A DNA stretch of 64,000 nucleotides from Larus michahellis. Its lineage: Eukaryota > Chordata > Aves > Charadriiformes > Laridae. The DNA lies in contig NC_133896.1 in NCBI RefSeq assembly GCF_964199755.1, positions 68,799,142 through 68,863,141 on the forward strand, read 5' to 3'. The first letter of the stretch is position 1, and every line of letters begins with the position of its first letter. The position numbers and the translations under genes are program-made. Below the pieces are notes generated by a model that saw nothing but the letters and a program-made list of their open reading frames with translations, was not told the DNA's origin and made no database searches. Below are positions 11,601 to 21,878 of this stretch, in pieces.

Positions 11601-14193
11601 TGCAGGGTCTAATTACCCTGAACTGTGTGATGCGACCTCTTTTTAGTGGATCTCTTGCAGCTGGCAGAGGAAAGGCAGTAGCTATATACTTACAAAAGGG
11701 CATATAGAATTACTCTCACTTGTGTTGCTTATCCCCTTCCCAGAAGTGCCTCAATATCTGTCCTCGAGTGGCCTGTACCTTAATAAAATATCTACCTTAG
11801 ACCCAATCTTTCTTCACTTTATCCTCATCTGCAGCACACCCTAAAGCTGAGATGCTAAAACAGCAGAGGACTGGATCTACAAAAAAAGTATTAAATACTT
11901 ACAGAACTGCAGTGAGCAGCATGTTAAATAAGGAGCTGGCAAGGAAAAGGCTTTCAAGATCAGGTGCAACTTAAATTTCAGTCGTGCCTAAGTCTAAGCT
12001 ACGCCGACTTGGGCATTGCAGCTGGGAAAGATCTTTCTTCAGGCAGCATTCCTGGAACAAGAGGCCGGGAGCAACGACTGAAACCCAGAATCCTGCTGTT
12101 GCATAAAAGCCCAGAAAAACACAGCTAGAGAGCCAGGGCCCTGCTTGTTTGTAGCTGTGTGCTGTGCAAGAGCCTGGTGGACTCCTGGCTCCAGAGTTCC
12201 TTAAATTTCAGCAGATCCAGGCCTGGGTGGCTGTAGTTGGCACAGCAGTGCTGAGCTGCTCATCTGGGGCAAAAATCTAAATATTACTGGGCATGCAGAG
12301 AAGCTGCTTGAAAAACAGAAGCTTTCGGTTCTCGTCAGGCTAGGTGGATGCTGAGCACTGGCTGGCTAGTACTGCACCTGGGTTTAGGCACCAGTTTAAC
12401 TTCTGGCTGGAGGTGAAGTGCCTGTTGGTGTGGTGTTTGCTGTTGGTCGTTTCTTGCCTGTCACTACTGCTAGAATCCATCCTTGCTGTTTGTGAGGGCT
12501 TGACTTTTTTCATCGTGGCTGGGGGCTGTGCTCAGGCCTCTGCAGCTCAAGTGCCGCTTGGAAGCTGTAGTGCTGAGTGCTCTCGTGTAGGGCAAGTTCT
12601 GTTGCCAGAATCCCGTTTCCTTCCTTTTCACGTAGCTCTGATCACAGCTAGGTTAACACTTTGCACTGTATTTTTAAACTAATCGATGCTTTCTAATGGT
12701 CACAAATGAGAAATTTTCTTAGTACTAAACAAGCGAGGGTCTGGAGTTTGGTCTTTTTTCATTTTAGTGATTGTAGGAGACAAAGTAATCTGAGGTCATA
12801 AACCTTCCTTGCATTTAATTTCAGCTACAGTACTAGCAAAGCCCTAGTAAGGTAGATCTTGCTCTTCTGGCAAAAAAATAAAATATTATAAAAAAAATTA
12901 GAAGTGCTTCTGGTAGCATAGTCTCTCATGCGCTGAACCAGAGCAAGCTCATGCTACAGAATTTGAGACTCTAAGTACTAGATTCTTTTGCTGTGAAATA
13001 GTGGTGGGGGAGGGCAGTGGAAGGTTGACTGCAGCCCCAGCTGTAGAGCCCAGGTCTTCAGCAGAATGTCTCACTCCAGCCATGAAACATTCTGAAGGTC
13101 AGCTCATGCATATGTGTCTATTCCAACAGGAGCAGATACATACAACAGGAGTAGCATCTACTCCAGGAGGTTACACAACAGGAGAAAATGTTTCCCAGTG
13201 ACCCATGGACCTGTACCTGTTGAAGGCAGAAGCTAGGCATGACTTGAATTTGGCTTGGTCTACTTAGCTTCAGCACTAGGAAGGTCACAAGAAGAGTATT
13301 GCTTTGGCTCCATGTATGTATCTGTGCTTCAAAGTGCAAGCCCTGTATTGCCATTAAAAAAAAATAATAATGGGGGGGTTTGTAAGATTTAAACAACCAC
13401 TACTTGACTCTGGTAGAGACAGCGGCTCAGGCCCAGACGGAGCAGGGACTGCAGGGCTAGCTCTAGGCAGCGGTACTCAGTTTGTGAACTCTCCTGACTA
13501 GCGTGCTGGGCTGGGGAAGGAGAACTGCAGCAGCTTGGCAGGGGTCAGCTGCAGTGTTAGCAATACAGCCAGATCCACCTCCTGAAGTTAAATAACTTTA
13601 TCACATTTTTTTTTTCCTCCTTTCCTACTTAGAGCTGACCCTCTCTCGGTCTCTTTGGTAGGCTGACTTGCTTCCTCCAAGCTAGAGGTCTATGGTTATG
13701 CTGTAGAAGTGGGGGAGCTACAGTTAGCTTCCAGTGGAAGCTGCTTTTGATCTCCCTGCAGTATCTGCAGGGGAAGGAAGGAACACTGTTGTGGACAGAA
13801 CAAGCTGCAGAGGATGCATCTTACTGCTATACCTTTAGGGGGCCTCTCCCCATTTTTAACTTGCATTATAAGCTTTTATTGGAGTGTAAAGCTAAAACCC
13901 ACTCAGACCAAAAGAACACCACTGGATTTGTTAAATCGCAAAGACTAATGGAACTGATGCTGAAGCATGCATGTTCGGGGATATCTTCTACTAGGCTTCT
14001 GCCGGGCTTGAGCAGATTGAGACAGAGTTGCAGGGACTTCAGATTCTGTTCTCAGGAGGCCTGCCTGGGGGAAGAGCCCCTGACTGGTCCTCAAGTCACC
14101 TATTATCTAAGGAACTGGTCATATTGTTCCTTTTAATATGCAAGTGCAGCCCTCTTAGGGAAAACTGTCTAAAGCTTCTTGTGCCACTTGGTT

Positions 14194-14199
14194 AATAAA
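14194..14199 (+). terminator. Poly(A) signal AATAAA, + strand
   Basis: Canonical AATAAA followed by a short GTGTTT stretch. It is the first of two + strand signals 141 bp apart, probably ending the distal BCL2L13 3' UTR. Confidence 0.5.
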
Positions 14200-14334
14200 A
14201 GTGTTTCCACCTTTAAAAGGAAGTTCTTTCCAGCTTCATTGTTCTATATTCAGTTAAAGGGAAGGGGTATGTACATTTTCTTCCCCTCTGCTAATGGGAC
14301 ACTGCTGTAAGACCATGCCCCCAGGTTGCACTTT

Positions 14335-14340
14335 AATAAA
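14335..14340 (+). terminator. Distal poly(A) signal AATAAA, + strand
   Basis: AATAAA is followed 20-50 bases on by TGTGTAG and TTTTGTGCTTT, a good GU/U-rich downstream element. The predicted cleavage is near 14355-14365. The BID poly(A) signal on the other strand is 289 bp away. Confidence 0.55.
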
Positions 14341-14604
14341 TGGTACAGTTTTCAAAATTAATGTGTAGACTACTTTTGTGCTTTCCCCCACCCCCTTTCT
14401 AGTGCAGGCACCAAAGGAAAAAAAAAAAAGGCTACTTTACTTACACAAGATTTGCTTATGCAAGGCACAAGGCCAGGACCAGTGTCTTTATTGCTGCCAG
14501 CTGCATCATAAGCAGTAGTAAATTAGAGGAAGGCCCTGAGAACCTAAAAAACTGACAACACCAAAAAAAAAAAGATGCAGGTGGAAACTGAAATTCTCAA
14601 GAGG

Positions 14605-15586
14605 TGTATTGCCATGAGAACTGACAATTTTATTTAACTTAAAAAACCACACAAAATATTTACATACTTTCAAAACTTCTGAGGCAGCTGGATCACAGGT
14701 GAAGTCTTGTGTGATTACAGGTGTGTATCAAACAACCTGAGTCCAAGTTTGTTGAACCTGAGATGTGTCTGCAATACACTCGTAAGAGATACCAGGTATT
14801 CTTCCTCATCCAAGGCTGATGATACCTTCTTTATAGCATGATATTGTAAAGCTAAACACTTTTCCTCAAGCATATCCAGGTTGTGTTCCCTGAAAGAATT
14901 TGCCCTGTACCTACCCCATGCCTTTTCTTTACAATTTCTCATTTAATTTTCTCAAGCAAGCATGGGTTTATAGCAATTGAGCTTTAGCCTTCCCTAGCCA
15001 AACAACACCCCACCTCCCTTAGGGTTGTTCCCTCTTGCTGCCAGCTCCCCTCTAAAATAGACCTGATCTATGCCCCCCCACACCCCCCCATCCTCGGCAA
15101 TCTGTGCTGATCAACCATCCATTCCACAGTCTGAGGGCTTCCTGGGAACAATTAACACTCAGAATGGCTCAGGTGCAGCACCTGGAACAGGGCTGGGAAG
15201 AGAATAACTAAAGCAAAATGCTACAGCTGATGAGAAAAAAAAAATACTGAGAGAGGGCAGGCTCTTTGCCCACCAAGTTTCCCCTGGAGGCACAAGCCAG
15301 GGCCTGTACAAAGTCTGCTACTGCTAAGAAAAAAAGGAAAAAAAACAGAAAAGATAAGACTATTGTAAATTGAGGGTAAGCACTACTTCTTATAGGTACT
15401 GGCAGAGCTGGCATGCAGCTCACACTACCATTGTTGCTGTTGCTAGTCTACGAAAGCCTATCTATGGAGCTCTGCCTTCCCTTTCACAGCTGTTATCTCA
15501 GAAGTTCGGAAAAAGTGATTTGCATACATTAAGAAAAGTAAAAGGTCTTCAGGAGTCCACATTCTTCATGCAGAGGGCTGGAGAGC
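14605..15586 (-). other. BID: BID 3' UTR
   Basis: About 1 kb between the BID stop (15587-15589) and the first canonical - strand poly(A) signal. It holds a 75-codon open frame (14942-14715) preceded by a textbook acceptor-like TTCTTTCAG at about 14890. No protein family was recognised, so it is treated as UTR. Confidence 0.6.
14629..14634 (-). terminator. BID: BID poly(A) signal (AATAAA on - strand)
   Basis: On the - strand AATAAA is followed about 55-65 bases later by a T-run merging into TTGGTGTTGTCAG, a U/GU-rich downstream element. Cleavage is expected between about 14600 and 14620. It is the first canonical signal after the BID stop codon. Confidence 0.65.
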
Positions 15587-15598
15587 TCACTCACGCAG
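15587..15598 (-). CDS. BID: BID last coding exon (Leu-Arg-Glu-stop)
   Basis: A strong pyrimidine-tract acceptor, TTTCTCTCCCTCCAG at 15599-15613 read on the - strand, is followed at once by codons for Leu-Arg-Glu and TGA. It joins in phase 0 to the ATG|GTGAGT donor at 17075. Only 12 coding bases lie in this exon; the rest is 3' UTR. The exon is too short for similarity search and rests on the splice signals, the frame and my recollection that avian BID ends in this way. Confidence 0.75.
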   Translation of the reverse strand: MRE

Positions 15599-18500
15599 CT
15601 GGAGGGAGAGAAACACAACCAGCATTAACAGCAGCAGAGCTGTCCCCACTCTGTGGCAAGTCCCATGCCTGTCCGCCCACCCACCTGAGGAGCCTGGCAG
15701 CTCCTGGGGAGCATGAGGAGCAGCCACAGAGTTCCCCAGCATGTCCCCAGCGCCTGGAACTGTGCTGCAACTCTGCCACCTGCTGTGCTGCACGTTTGCT
15801 ATCAGTCGACCCCTTTTCTGTGCTAAAGGCAGAGAGCGAGCTGGCACCAGCAGTCCTGGAGGAACAGGCCCTGGTGCCCAGCTCTATCCCCCTGCTAATT
15901 TCACTGCCCTGGTGTGGGTGGATGACTGTCAGCCCAGCAGCCCTTTGCCCATCCTCCCTGCACCATGCTATTAGCCTGCTGTGGCAGCATGCCACATGCA
16001 GAGGTGAGCAAGGCCCAGGGCCAGCTGGCAGCCTCCTACACTAGTGACAGACAACTCAACACCCTTGAGCTAAGCTGGGTGAAGCAGCGCTGAGTGACAC
16101 TTCCCGGTAACACTGTGCCTTGCTGCCTGGCAGAGACGCAGGGTGCTGTGCAAGGCAGCTGCCTGGTCTGGTGACACGCGGTGAGCCAGGTCCCTCTGCA
16201 GGTTGCTGCCAACACTGTCTATGGCAAGGCTGCAGTGCAGGGGTGTCCCACAGACCTGCAGCACCCCACAACTGGGTCACCACTGTTCCATGGGCCCCTG
16301 ACTGCTCTTAAATCTCATTCTTAAGTAGTATCTCGGTATATATGTGTGTGTCTGTGTACACATGCACACACAGAGAGGGGATTTTTTCCTTCTTCCTTTC
16401 TTCTTCCTTCCCTCCCCTGACAGGTTAGTTACTGAAGCTGGGGCCAAATGCCCTAGCCTCTACCCTGGCTTGACTGCTGGCTCTTTAGTGTCCCCACTTA
16501 GGCTGCAGCTCCAGAGAACCTGAATGAAGCTGCCATTTCCCATTCGACCATTTCTCATTGTTCCGCTGCTGGTGCTGTTTCTCAGGGGCAATTCTTTTCC
16601 CCTTCCAGTTCTGCCAAGCTCTGGGGAGCCCAGGAAGACAAGAGCAGAGACCTCAGCGCCAAGACATTTGGGAAATACAGCCATCAGAGCTCAGCTCAGG
16701 CTTTCCTTTCCTGAGGGCATGATTAACCTGAGTCTTAACCCAAGTCTTACCAACACAGCTCCCTGAAGAGACTGCAGGGAGGAGAGGAGCAATTACATCT
16801 CTGCCCTACAGGAAAAACGCACTCTGTTTTCTGGCTGCGGTGAGAGTGGGGCAGGCAGAAGCTGTGACACATCCCCTCAAGCCCCGCTCCCTCAGCGCAT
16901 CAACCTTCAGAGAGCTCTGCAGGGACTAGCATTCCCTTCGGCCAAACCTCCAGAGCACTACAGGGAAACCAGCAGACCATGGGCAGCTCAGAGCTAGGCC
17001 ACCCCTCTGGGAATAACCTAGACCAGCTAAGAGGCTGGCTGTGACTTGGCACAGAGCTGTTTGACAGCACTCACCATTCTCACAATGTAGTTGTGGAGCT
17101 GCTGGCTGATGTAGTTCACGGTGGTCCTGAAGACACGCTGTAGAAGGGAGGGCATTGTATTCGCAATTTTTTTAGTTAAGACCATTGCTAGCACCAACAT
17201 GGCCTTCTCCCGTTCCATGTCTGAGGGGATGGCTCTTGCAAGCCCCTCCACTGCCTCTGACATGCGCCGAGTTATCTCCTGTATGGAAGGAAGAGAAGGA
17301 TCTCAGTGCAACAGCTGTGGGAGAAAGGAGTCTCAGCACAGCCTGCCAGCACTGTGCTGGTAAGTGATGTGCTTGTTCTAACACCTCATAGGATGCCGCT
17401 CCTCTTCCTCTGGGGCACAGCCGCCTGCCTGTTACACACCCTGGATGACTATCTCTGAGCTCAGCTGCTCACCCAAGACAAAAAAAAGAAGGAGACAACA
17501 CACACACCGCTGGAAAGTGTAAATAGCACCTTACACATTCAGAATGCAACAGCCCACCTCCTCCCCAGTGTTTGCACATAGCCTGCCAAGTCCTGAAGTG
17601 GCACAGGAATCCTGGGGCTCCCAAGAGAGGGCAACCCACCTTAAACACATTGAAGATCAGGGGTACAAGCTGAAGAGGGAACTGGCGAGAAGGCAAAGTG
17701 AGTTTCACAGAAAAGCCTTCATGTAGGCAGGAGCTAAAAAAGGTGTCTGGCACAGAACAGACACTGTCTTGCTCCCAAGATCAGTTTCCAAAGAGGGACA
17801 ACATGCATATGGCACACACTAAGCTACACTACTAATGTGAAAAAGCAAGGTCCGCCTGGTCAGAAGTTAGGTTCGTCTCAGCCTTAAAGACTGAAAGGTT
17901 AGGCAATAAGTTTGAAGGCCTGAAATTTAACTGGGTGGAGAACAAGATAGCAGGAGTGGGGAATGATCAGACTTCGCTGGAATCAGTCTGTGCAGGTGAT
18001 AAACTCTAGTGGAAGACACCCACACCATGATAAAAACTTAAGAGGATTGTCTGAAGTCATTAAATCCCACCTTTTCAGCAAGAAGGTGGGCCCTCAATTC
18101 AAAGGCAGCATTAGCTTGTAGAGCATAGGAAAACTTCCATCACAGGCAGAGAAAGCCAAACAAGCCAGAAAGCCACAGTTATCTTAAAGATGCCAAAAAA
18201 GCTCTGTAGAAGCAAACTGTGGCTCTTGATCCAGATGTGGATCCAATCCCTCAAAAGAAGGAAGCGGGATGTCTAACACAAGGGACCTCAAACTCTACTT
18301 CCCTTGCAGAGCAGTGAGGCACCTTAGATGCTGGCCCAGGGACCACATCATATCTATTGGTAGGAGAACAACTGCATCAAAGAGGTGGAGATGCCACCTA
18401 GAAAGGCCTTCTCAGCAGGTCACCCATTCAGGCCAAAACCCACTGCTACTCCCAACACACAGCCCATGAGCTAAACAGTTACAGCACTAGAAAAGGGTCT

Positions 18501-21500
18501 CAATACTTGCTGTCTCTTCAGTGGTCAGCAACAAGCTCAAGTCAAGCTTCTGGCACTAACACTGCTCAAGTTTTACACATGTAACAAGCAGCAGACACAT
18601 ATGACTCAGCACGAAAGTCCAAAGATCTTAAGGACAAATACAAAGCCTTAACCAAACAGTTGATTTTTCAAAGATAAGCCACATGGGGCCAATAAAATGA
18701 GGACAAAAATGCCTCTGAAAGTCAGTCCTCCACAAGTACTTCCGTTTCACCATCTGCAGAGAGGAGATGAGCCCAAGGAACCCATTTGCAGGGCAACAGC
18801 TAACACAGGATACAGCATCACCTCTAACAAGCCTTCAAAGGTAAGTGTTTGGGCTGAATTTTAAGATTACAATAACCAAAGCAGCAAAGTAGCAAAGACA
18901 CAGATGTTGCAAGCTTGCTGCTTCAAAGTCACAGCAGGAAGGATGCACAGCATTTAGAAAGGGAACTGCTAGCGAGGTTGCTTTTCACTCACCTCTCCAG
19001 ACAGATTCTCATTCAGAAAGTGCTGCACTAGGTCATTTACTACTCTTGCTTTGATTTCTTTATCAAACTGGTCTCCAATCTCAGCGAGCTGAGCAGCAAT
19101 GATCCGGATAACTTCTTCATTTACCTCAGGGCCAAACACTGCCAACACATACAGCAGGATTTAGTTCACAGGCTGTAGTCAGACTGGGTTTGGTGCAGGT
19201 AAGCTGACCCATAGCATTTTGCCCATCTCCATTAACAACCTCCTCCCCACCCCTAATCATAATGTATTCATGACAACTATATATACTACAATTCCCTTGT
19301 GTGCACTGGACTCATTTACCAAGAGACAGCATGCAAACAGGTTTTTTTATCTGTAGTTTAGGTAAAGTGCAGCCTCACCGTCCCCAAAAAACACTACAGG
19401 GTAGGTTAGAACATCTCCAAACAAAATTTGTACAGGGCAACTACAGACAACACCCTGCCTAAAGAGGGGAAGTGAGAGAGTGTGCATGATTTTTTCGAGT
19501 GACTACTGTCAGGACCTGTCTCTTAAGCACCATCTAAAATACAGAATCTCATAGAATCATAGCATAGTTTGGGTCAGAAGTTCATTAGTCCAACAGCCGA
19601 TCAACAGGCAGGGATGCCTTCAACTAGATCAGGTTGGTCACAGCCCCATCCAACCTGACCTTAAATGCTTCCAGGAATGGGGCATCTACTTACCACCCTC
19701 TGCGGGCAGCCTGGTCCAGTGTTTCACAACCCTCATCATATAAAAGTTTTCTTCCTTATTCAGGAAGAATTCCTTATTCAGTCCTATTCAGACTAGATAG
19801 TCTGAATCTACCCTCCTTTAGTTTAAAACCGTTACCCCTTGTCCTATCTCCTTTTGGCAAAGCTTCCCATTGACACTTGAGGCATGAGACCTATGCAGAT
19901 TTGTAGGAGGGAGGGCTGTTTACTGAAGCAGTTCCTGCTCACCCCGCTTAGGTTGATGTCCATGTGGCAGCTGACACATCATGGATATGGGGCACTAGTG
20001 AAGCAGGAACAGTACCAGAAACTATTTGAGGAACAGTTTCCACCACATTGGTAGAGCAGAAAGGGATTCACTGAGTACCAGAACAAGAGTTATTCCAAAA
20101 TCCTAGCCCAAGTACTGATACTGCCTAAGGATTCATGTGAGGCCTAACTTAACTGCTTAATATCACACTCCTTGAGGACAGCAATCATTGTTATCAACTT
20201 TGTGGCCCTTGTCTGATGTGCTGCAGACAAAGTGTCAGGGTTATGGGTGCTCTAGAAATTTACGGGGAGATGAAGTGCTAAGCACTAGCTGTCTTATTCC
20301 AAGCACTAAAATCCCAACCAACACTACCAACAGCCACACTGTGAAGTTTCTCAGTGGAGAAAACATTACTCCTCTGAAAGAAGCCAGCAGCAAAGGTGAG
20401 AAAAGGGGAAAGAAAAACATCACCTTCAGAGAGACACAGGATGGAGAAAAGACTCACCTAGCTCACCATTCTGCAAGTGGCCGCTCCGATTGCCATCAGT
20501 CTGGAGTTCCACCTCGTCATCATAGCAGTAGCCGCCTTTCAGGAAAGACACAGTCCCTTGGTTTTGCAGGGAATGCAGTTGCTCTTTGAACTTACAGTCA
20601 GAGGATACCTCCAGGAAGGTGTACAGCAGTGCACTCTCCATCTGGACAGATCCATTGATCTTAAACATAAGGAAAATCACTGTTAAGCCCATGCCCAGGG
20701 AAAGTCACACTCAAAAGGTCTACACATATGCTGTTTTCCAACCCTGAACACATTTTTCTGGCCTCCTGGAGGTATACCCACACAGAACTGTCTCATGGTG
20801 AGTGATAGATGGCTCTGTTCCTACAAACCAGTGGTAGGAGAGTCAGCACACCTTCTCCTGCACCTTTCCAGTTGTGGCAGTGACAGAAACCCTGATTGGA
20901 GCTCCTCTTTTGAAACAGATGTGTAGTCAGCATAAAACCACCCACTTCTCCCTATTCAGACATCTGTCTTTGGAAGGTTTTTACCCCTCTCTCTGGGAAT
21001 TGGGCATTCTACTTCCTGTGCATAACTAAGCCAGCAGCTCCCATTTTAAATGTAATCAGAGGATAGCAGTAACAAGGTGGGAAACAGAGATAACAGACAG
21101 CATAAGCCTGCAAAAAAAAAAGCCCCCAAGGTTCACATTTTTTCCCCCTCTCAAAGGGATCTAGACTAATTCCATAATAAACAGCAGTGAAGCTCACCTG
21201 GTGACCCAAATTCACTGGGACACCAGGGCAATCCCCTTGAACAACCCACTGGACTCGGCACCAGGTTTTACATTCAAAAAACTTGTGGGAGGGCAAAGAG
21301 GGTTAGAACTAACACTAGGTGGGGTGCAGAGGATGACAGACATTTCAATAGCAGTTCAATGTAGCTAATAAGATTGAAGTGTGATAAATAATAGCCTCAT
21401 AATTGTTCAAATATTGCACAATACAATGAATTAATTGGTAGTGTGTATTAATTTATTAGTTTTAGTAGTTTTTTAGTTTAGTATGTTGATTTAATCAACA

Positions 21501-21818
21501 TTGTAGTCATCATACATACATTGTAGTCTCTCAAATAGCTACATCTCCAGCCTGCAGTTTAAAGAGGGAGTGTCACACTGCAAGGTAACAAGGAAGCAGT
21601 TTTCAAACTAAGTGGTTCAATCCACTTTTTGTCTGTGTTCACGATGGGAAGCAGCAGTGTGGGGGCCCCTACAGGAACTCTGGGGAAGATGAGAAGGACA
21701 TGAGCCAGCATTTTTTTGGGACTCAGCCCCTTTGAGCTATCTCGGAACAAGTGCACAAGAGAACCAACGGTCACAGCGAACCACTGACTTCAGTCAAGTT
21801 GAAACAAACCTGTTCCAT
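15587..21818 (-). CDS. BID: BID, BH3-interacting domain death agonist (complete spliced CDS)
   Basis: BID is a cytosolic BH3-only protein. Caspase-8 cleavage releases tBID, which moves to mitochondria and activates BAX/BAK. Coding exons (- strand) are 21818-21810, 20659-20458, 19138-18993, 17278-17075 and 15598-15587. They sum to 573 nt, giving 190 residues against 195 in human, all with GT-AG introns in consistent phase. Residues 55-58 are Leu-Gln-Thr-Asp followed by Gly-Asn-Arg-Ser, matching the human caspase-8 site and its flank. The BH3 helix spans about 78-97, with Leu88 and the Gly92-Asp93 pair. The later helices include the hydrophobic pair that inserts in membranes. The ATG at 21816-21818 is the first in the predicted mRNA, with A at -3 and G at +4; the upstream frame is open through the predicted exon 1 without an ATG and then meets a TAG. 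BCL2L13 lies tail-to-tail and MICAL3 lies upstream on the same strand. Confidence 0.93.
15599..17074 (-). other. BID: BID last intron
   Basis: Intron between a GTGAGT donor and a strong acceptor. It holds a short TG/CA-rich stretch at about 16337-16376. If retained, translation would add a 14-residue tail to Met187 and stop at 17027-17029. No other gene is seen; a 224-codon + strand frame across 15370-16044 is antisense to BID and shows no protein family. Confidence 0.7.
16337..16376. repeat. Short TG/CA microsatellite-like stretch
   Basis: TATATGTGTGTG runs into a self-complementary GTGTACACATGCACACAC segment, so it could form a weak cruciform. It lies in a BID intron. Confidence 0.6.
17075..17278 (-). 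CDS. BID: BID exon encoding the membrane-inserting hydrophobic helices
   Basis: 204 nt, 68 codons, residues 120-187 of the model. The acceptor ACAG is at 17279-17282 and the donor is ATG|GTGAGTG. Residues around Ala-Met-Leu-Val-Leu-Ala-Met-Val-Leu followed by Lys-Lys match the hydrophobic core of human BID, and Val-Phe-x-Thr-Thr-Val-Asn matches the next helix. In-frame continuation past the donor to 17027 is intronic read-through. Confidence 0.94.
17279..18992 (-). other. BID: BID intron, no other feature seen
   Basis: 1.7 kb between a GTGAGTG donor at 18992 and the acceptor at 17279. It is unique-looking, CpG-poor sequence with no recognised gene or repeat. Confidence 0.7.
18993..19138 (-). 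CDS. BID: BID exon encoding the BH3 domain
   Basis: 146 nt, joined in phase 1 to the previous exon and ending in phase 0. The product contains Glu-Glu-Val-Ile-Arg-Ile-Ile-Ala-Ala-Gln-Leu-Ala-Glu-Ile-Gly-Asp, which carries the BH3 signature Leu-x3-Gly-Asp used to bind BAK, BAX and anti-apoptotic partners. The human granzyme B site Ile-Glu-Ala-Asp should fall at the start of this exon; here the residues across the junction are Leu-Val-Phe-Gly-Pro-Glu. The GTGAGT donor is strong; the acceptor tract is weaker. Confidence 0.95.
19139..20457 (-). other. BID: BID intron containing the CR1 copy
   Basis: Phase 1 intron between the TAG|GTGAGT donor at 20457 and the acceptor at 19139. The CR1 fragment is the only recognisable insertion. 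Confidence 0.75.
19541..19870 (-). mobile_element. 5'-truncated CR1 LINE fragment
   Basis: The + strand begins with CATAGAATCATAG, the reverse complement of the ATTCTATG-type 3' terminal repeat of CR1. It continues with sequence typical of the CR1 3' region, including CCACCCTC, a GGGCAGCCTGGTCCAGTG segment and CCCCTTGTCCTATC. The element therefore points along the - strand, the same direction as BID. It is about 330 bp, diverged, with a local duplication of CTTATTCAG near 19768-19790, and has no coding capacity. CR1 of this kind is characteristic of birds. The right end is approximate. Confidence 0.88.
20458..20659 (-). CDS. BID: BID exon with the caspase-8 cleavage loop
   Basis: 202 nt encoding residues 4-70. 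The start resembles the human N-terminal helices (Asn-Gly-Ser, then a Leu-Leu-x-x-Phe-Leu stretch and Asp-Cys-Lys-Phe). The exon carries Glu-Leu-Gln-Thr-Asp-Gly-Asn-Arg-Ser, near-identical to the human cleavage loop. The acceptor is TTATGTTTAAG and the donor is CTAG|GTGAGT. Confidence 0.94.
20660..21809 (-). other. BID: BID intron, no other feature seen
   Basis: 1.15 kb between the exon that carries the start codon and the next exon. An AT-rich segment lies at about 21340-21530. Nothing else is recognised. Confidence 0.6.
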
Positions 21819-21878
21819 GATGGATTCGGAGACAAAAGAGCTCTTGTCACCCCCTGCTTCAGGCCAGAAGTCCTTGCC
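21810..21878 (-). CDS. BID: BID exon 2 with the start codon
   Basis: A 69-nt exon with a strong acceptor (TTTCTTTCTCACTCTTTTGCAG on the - strand) and a CAG|GTTTGT donor, which is somewhat weak at +3. The ATG at 21816-21818 starts Met-Glu-Gln and is the first ATG of the predicted transcript, in a good Kozak context. Only 9 nt are coding; the preceding 60 nt are 5' UTR. The start is a prediction; a different upstream exon could replace it. Confidence 0.72.

Larger units (their letters stand above)
8418..14360 (+). other. BCL2L13: Putative long BCL2L13 3' UTR / downstream region
   Basis: No further recognisable exon lies between the BCL2L13 stop and the convergent BID 3' end. The only strong + strand poly(A) signals are at 14194 and 14335, so a 3' UTR of up to about 5.9 kb is the simplest reading; human BCL2L13 also has a long 3' UTR approaching BID. 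An unrelated non-coding RNA ending at the same signals cannot be excluded. A 129-codon open frame at 13747-14136 has no recognisable domain. Short imperfect copies of an ACAACAGGAG motif occur at 13125-13185. Confidence 0.4.

Noticed and set aside
13747-14136. 129-codon + strand frame just before two poly(A) signals
   Set aside because: Position is suggestive, but the product has no recognisable domain; treated as part of a long 3' UTR.
15370-16044. 224-codon + strand open frame
   Set aside because: It runs antisense across the BID last exon and intron, and no domain, splice structure or poly(A) arrangement supports a gene.
17027-17074. C-terminal extension of BID past Met187
   Set aside because: It begins exactly at a strong GTGAGT donor, and a good acceptor supplying Leu-Arg-Glu-stop in frame exists at 15598.
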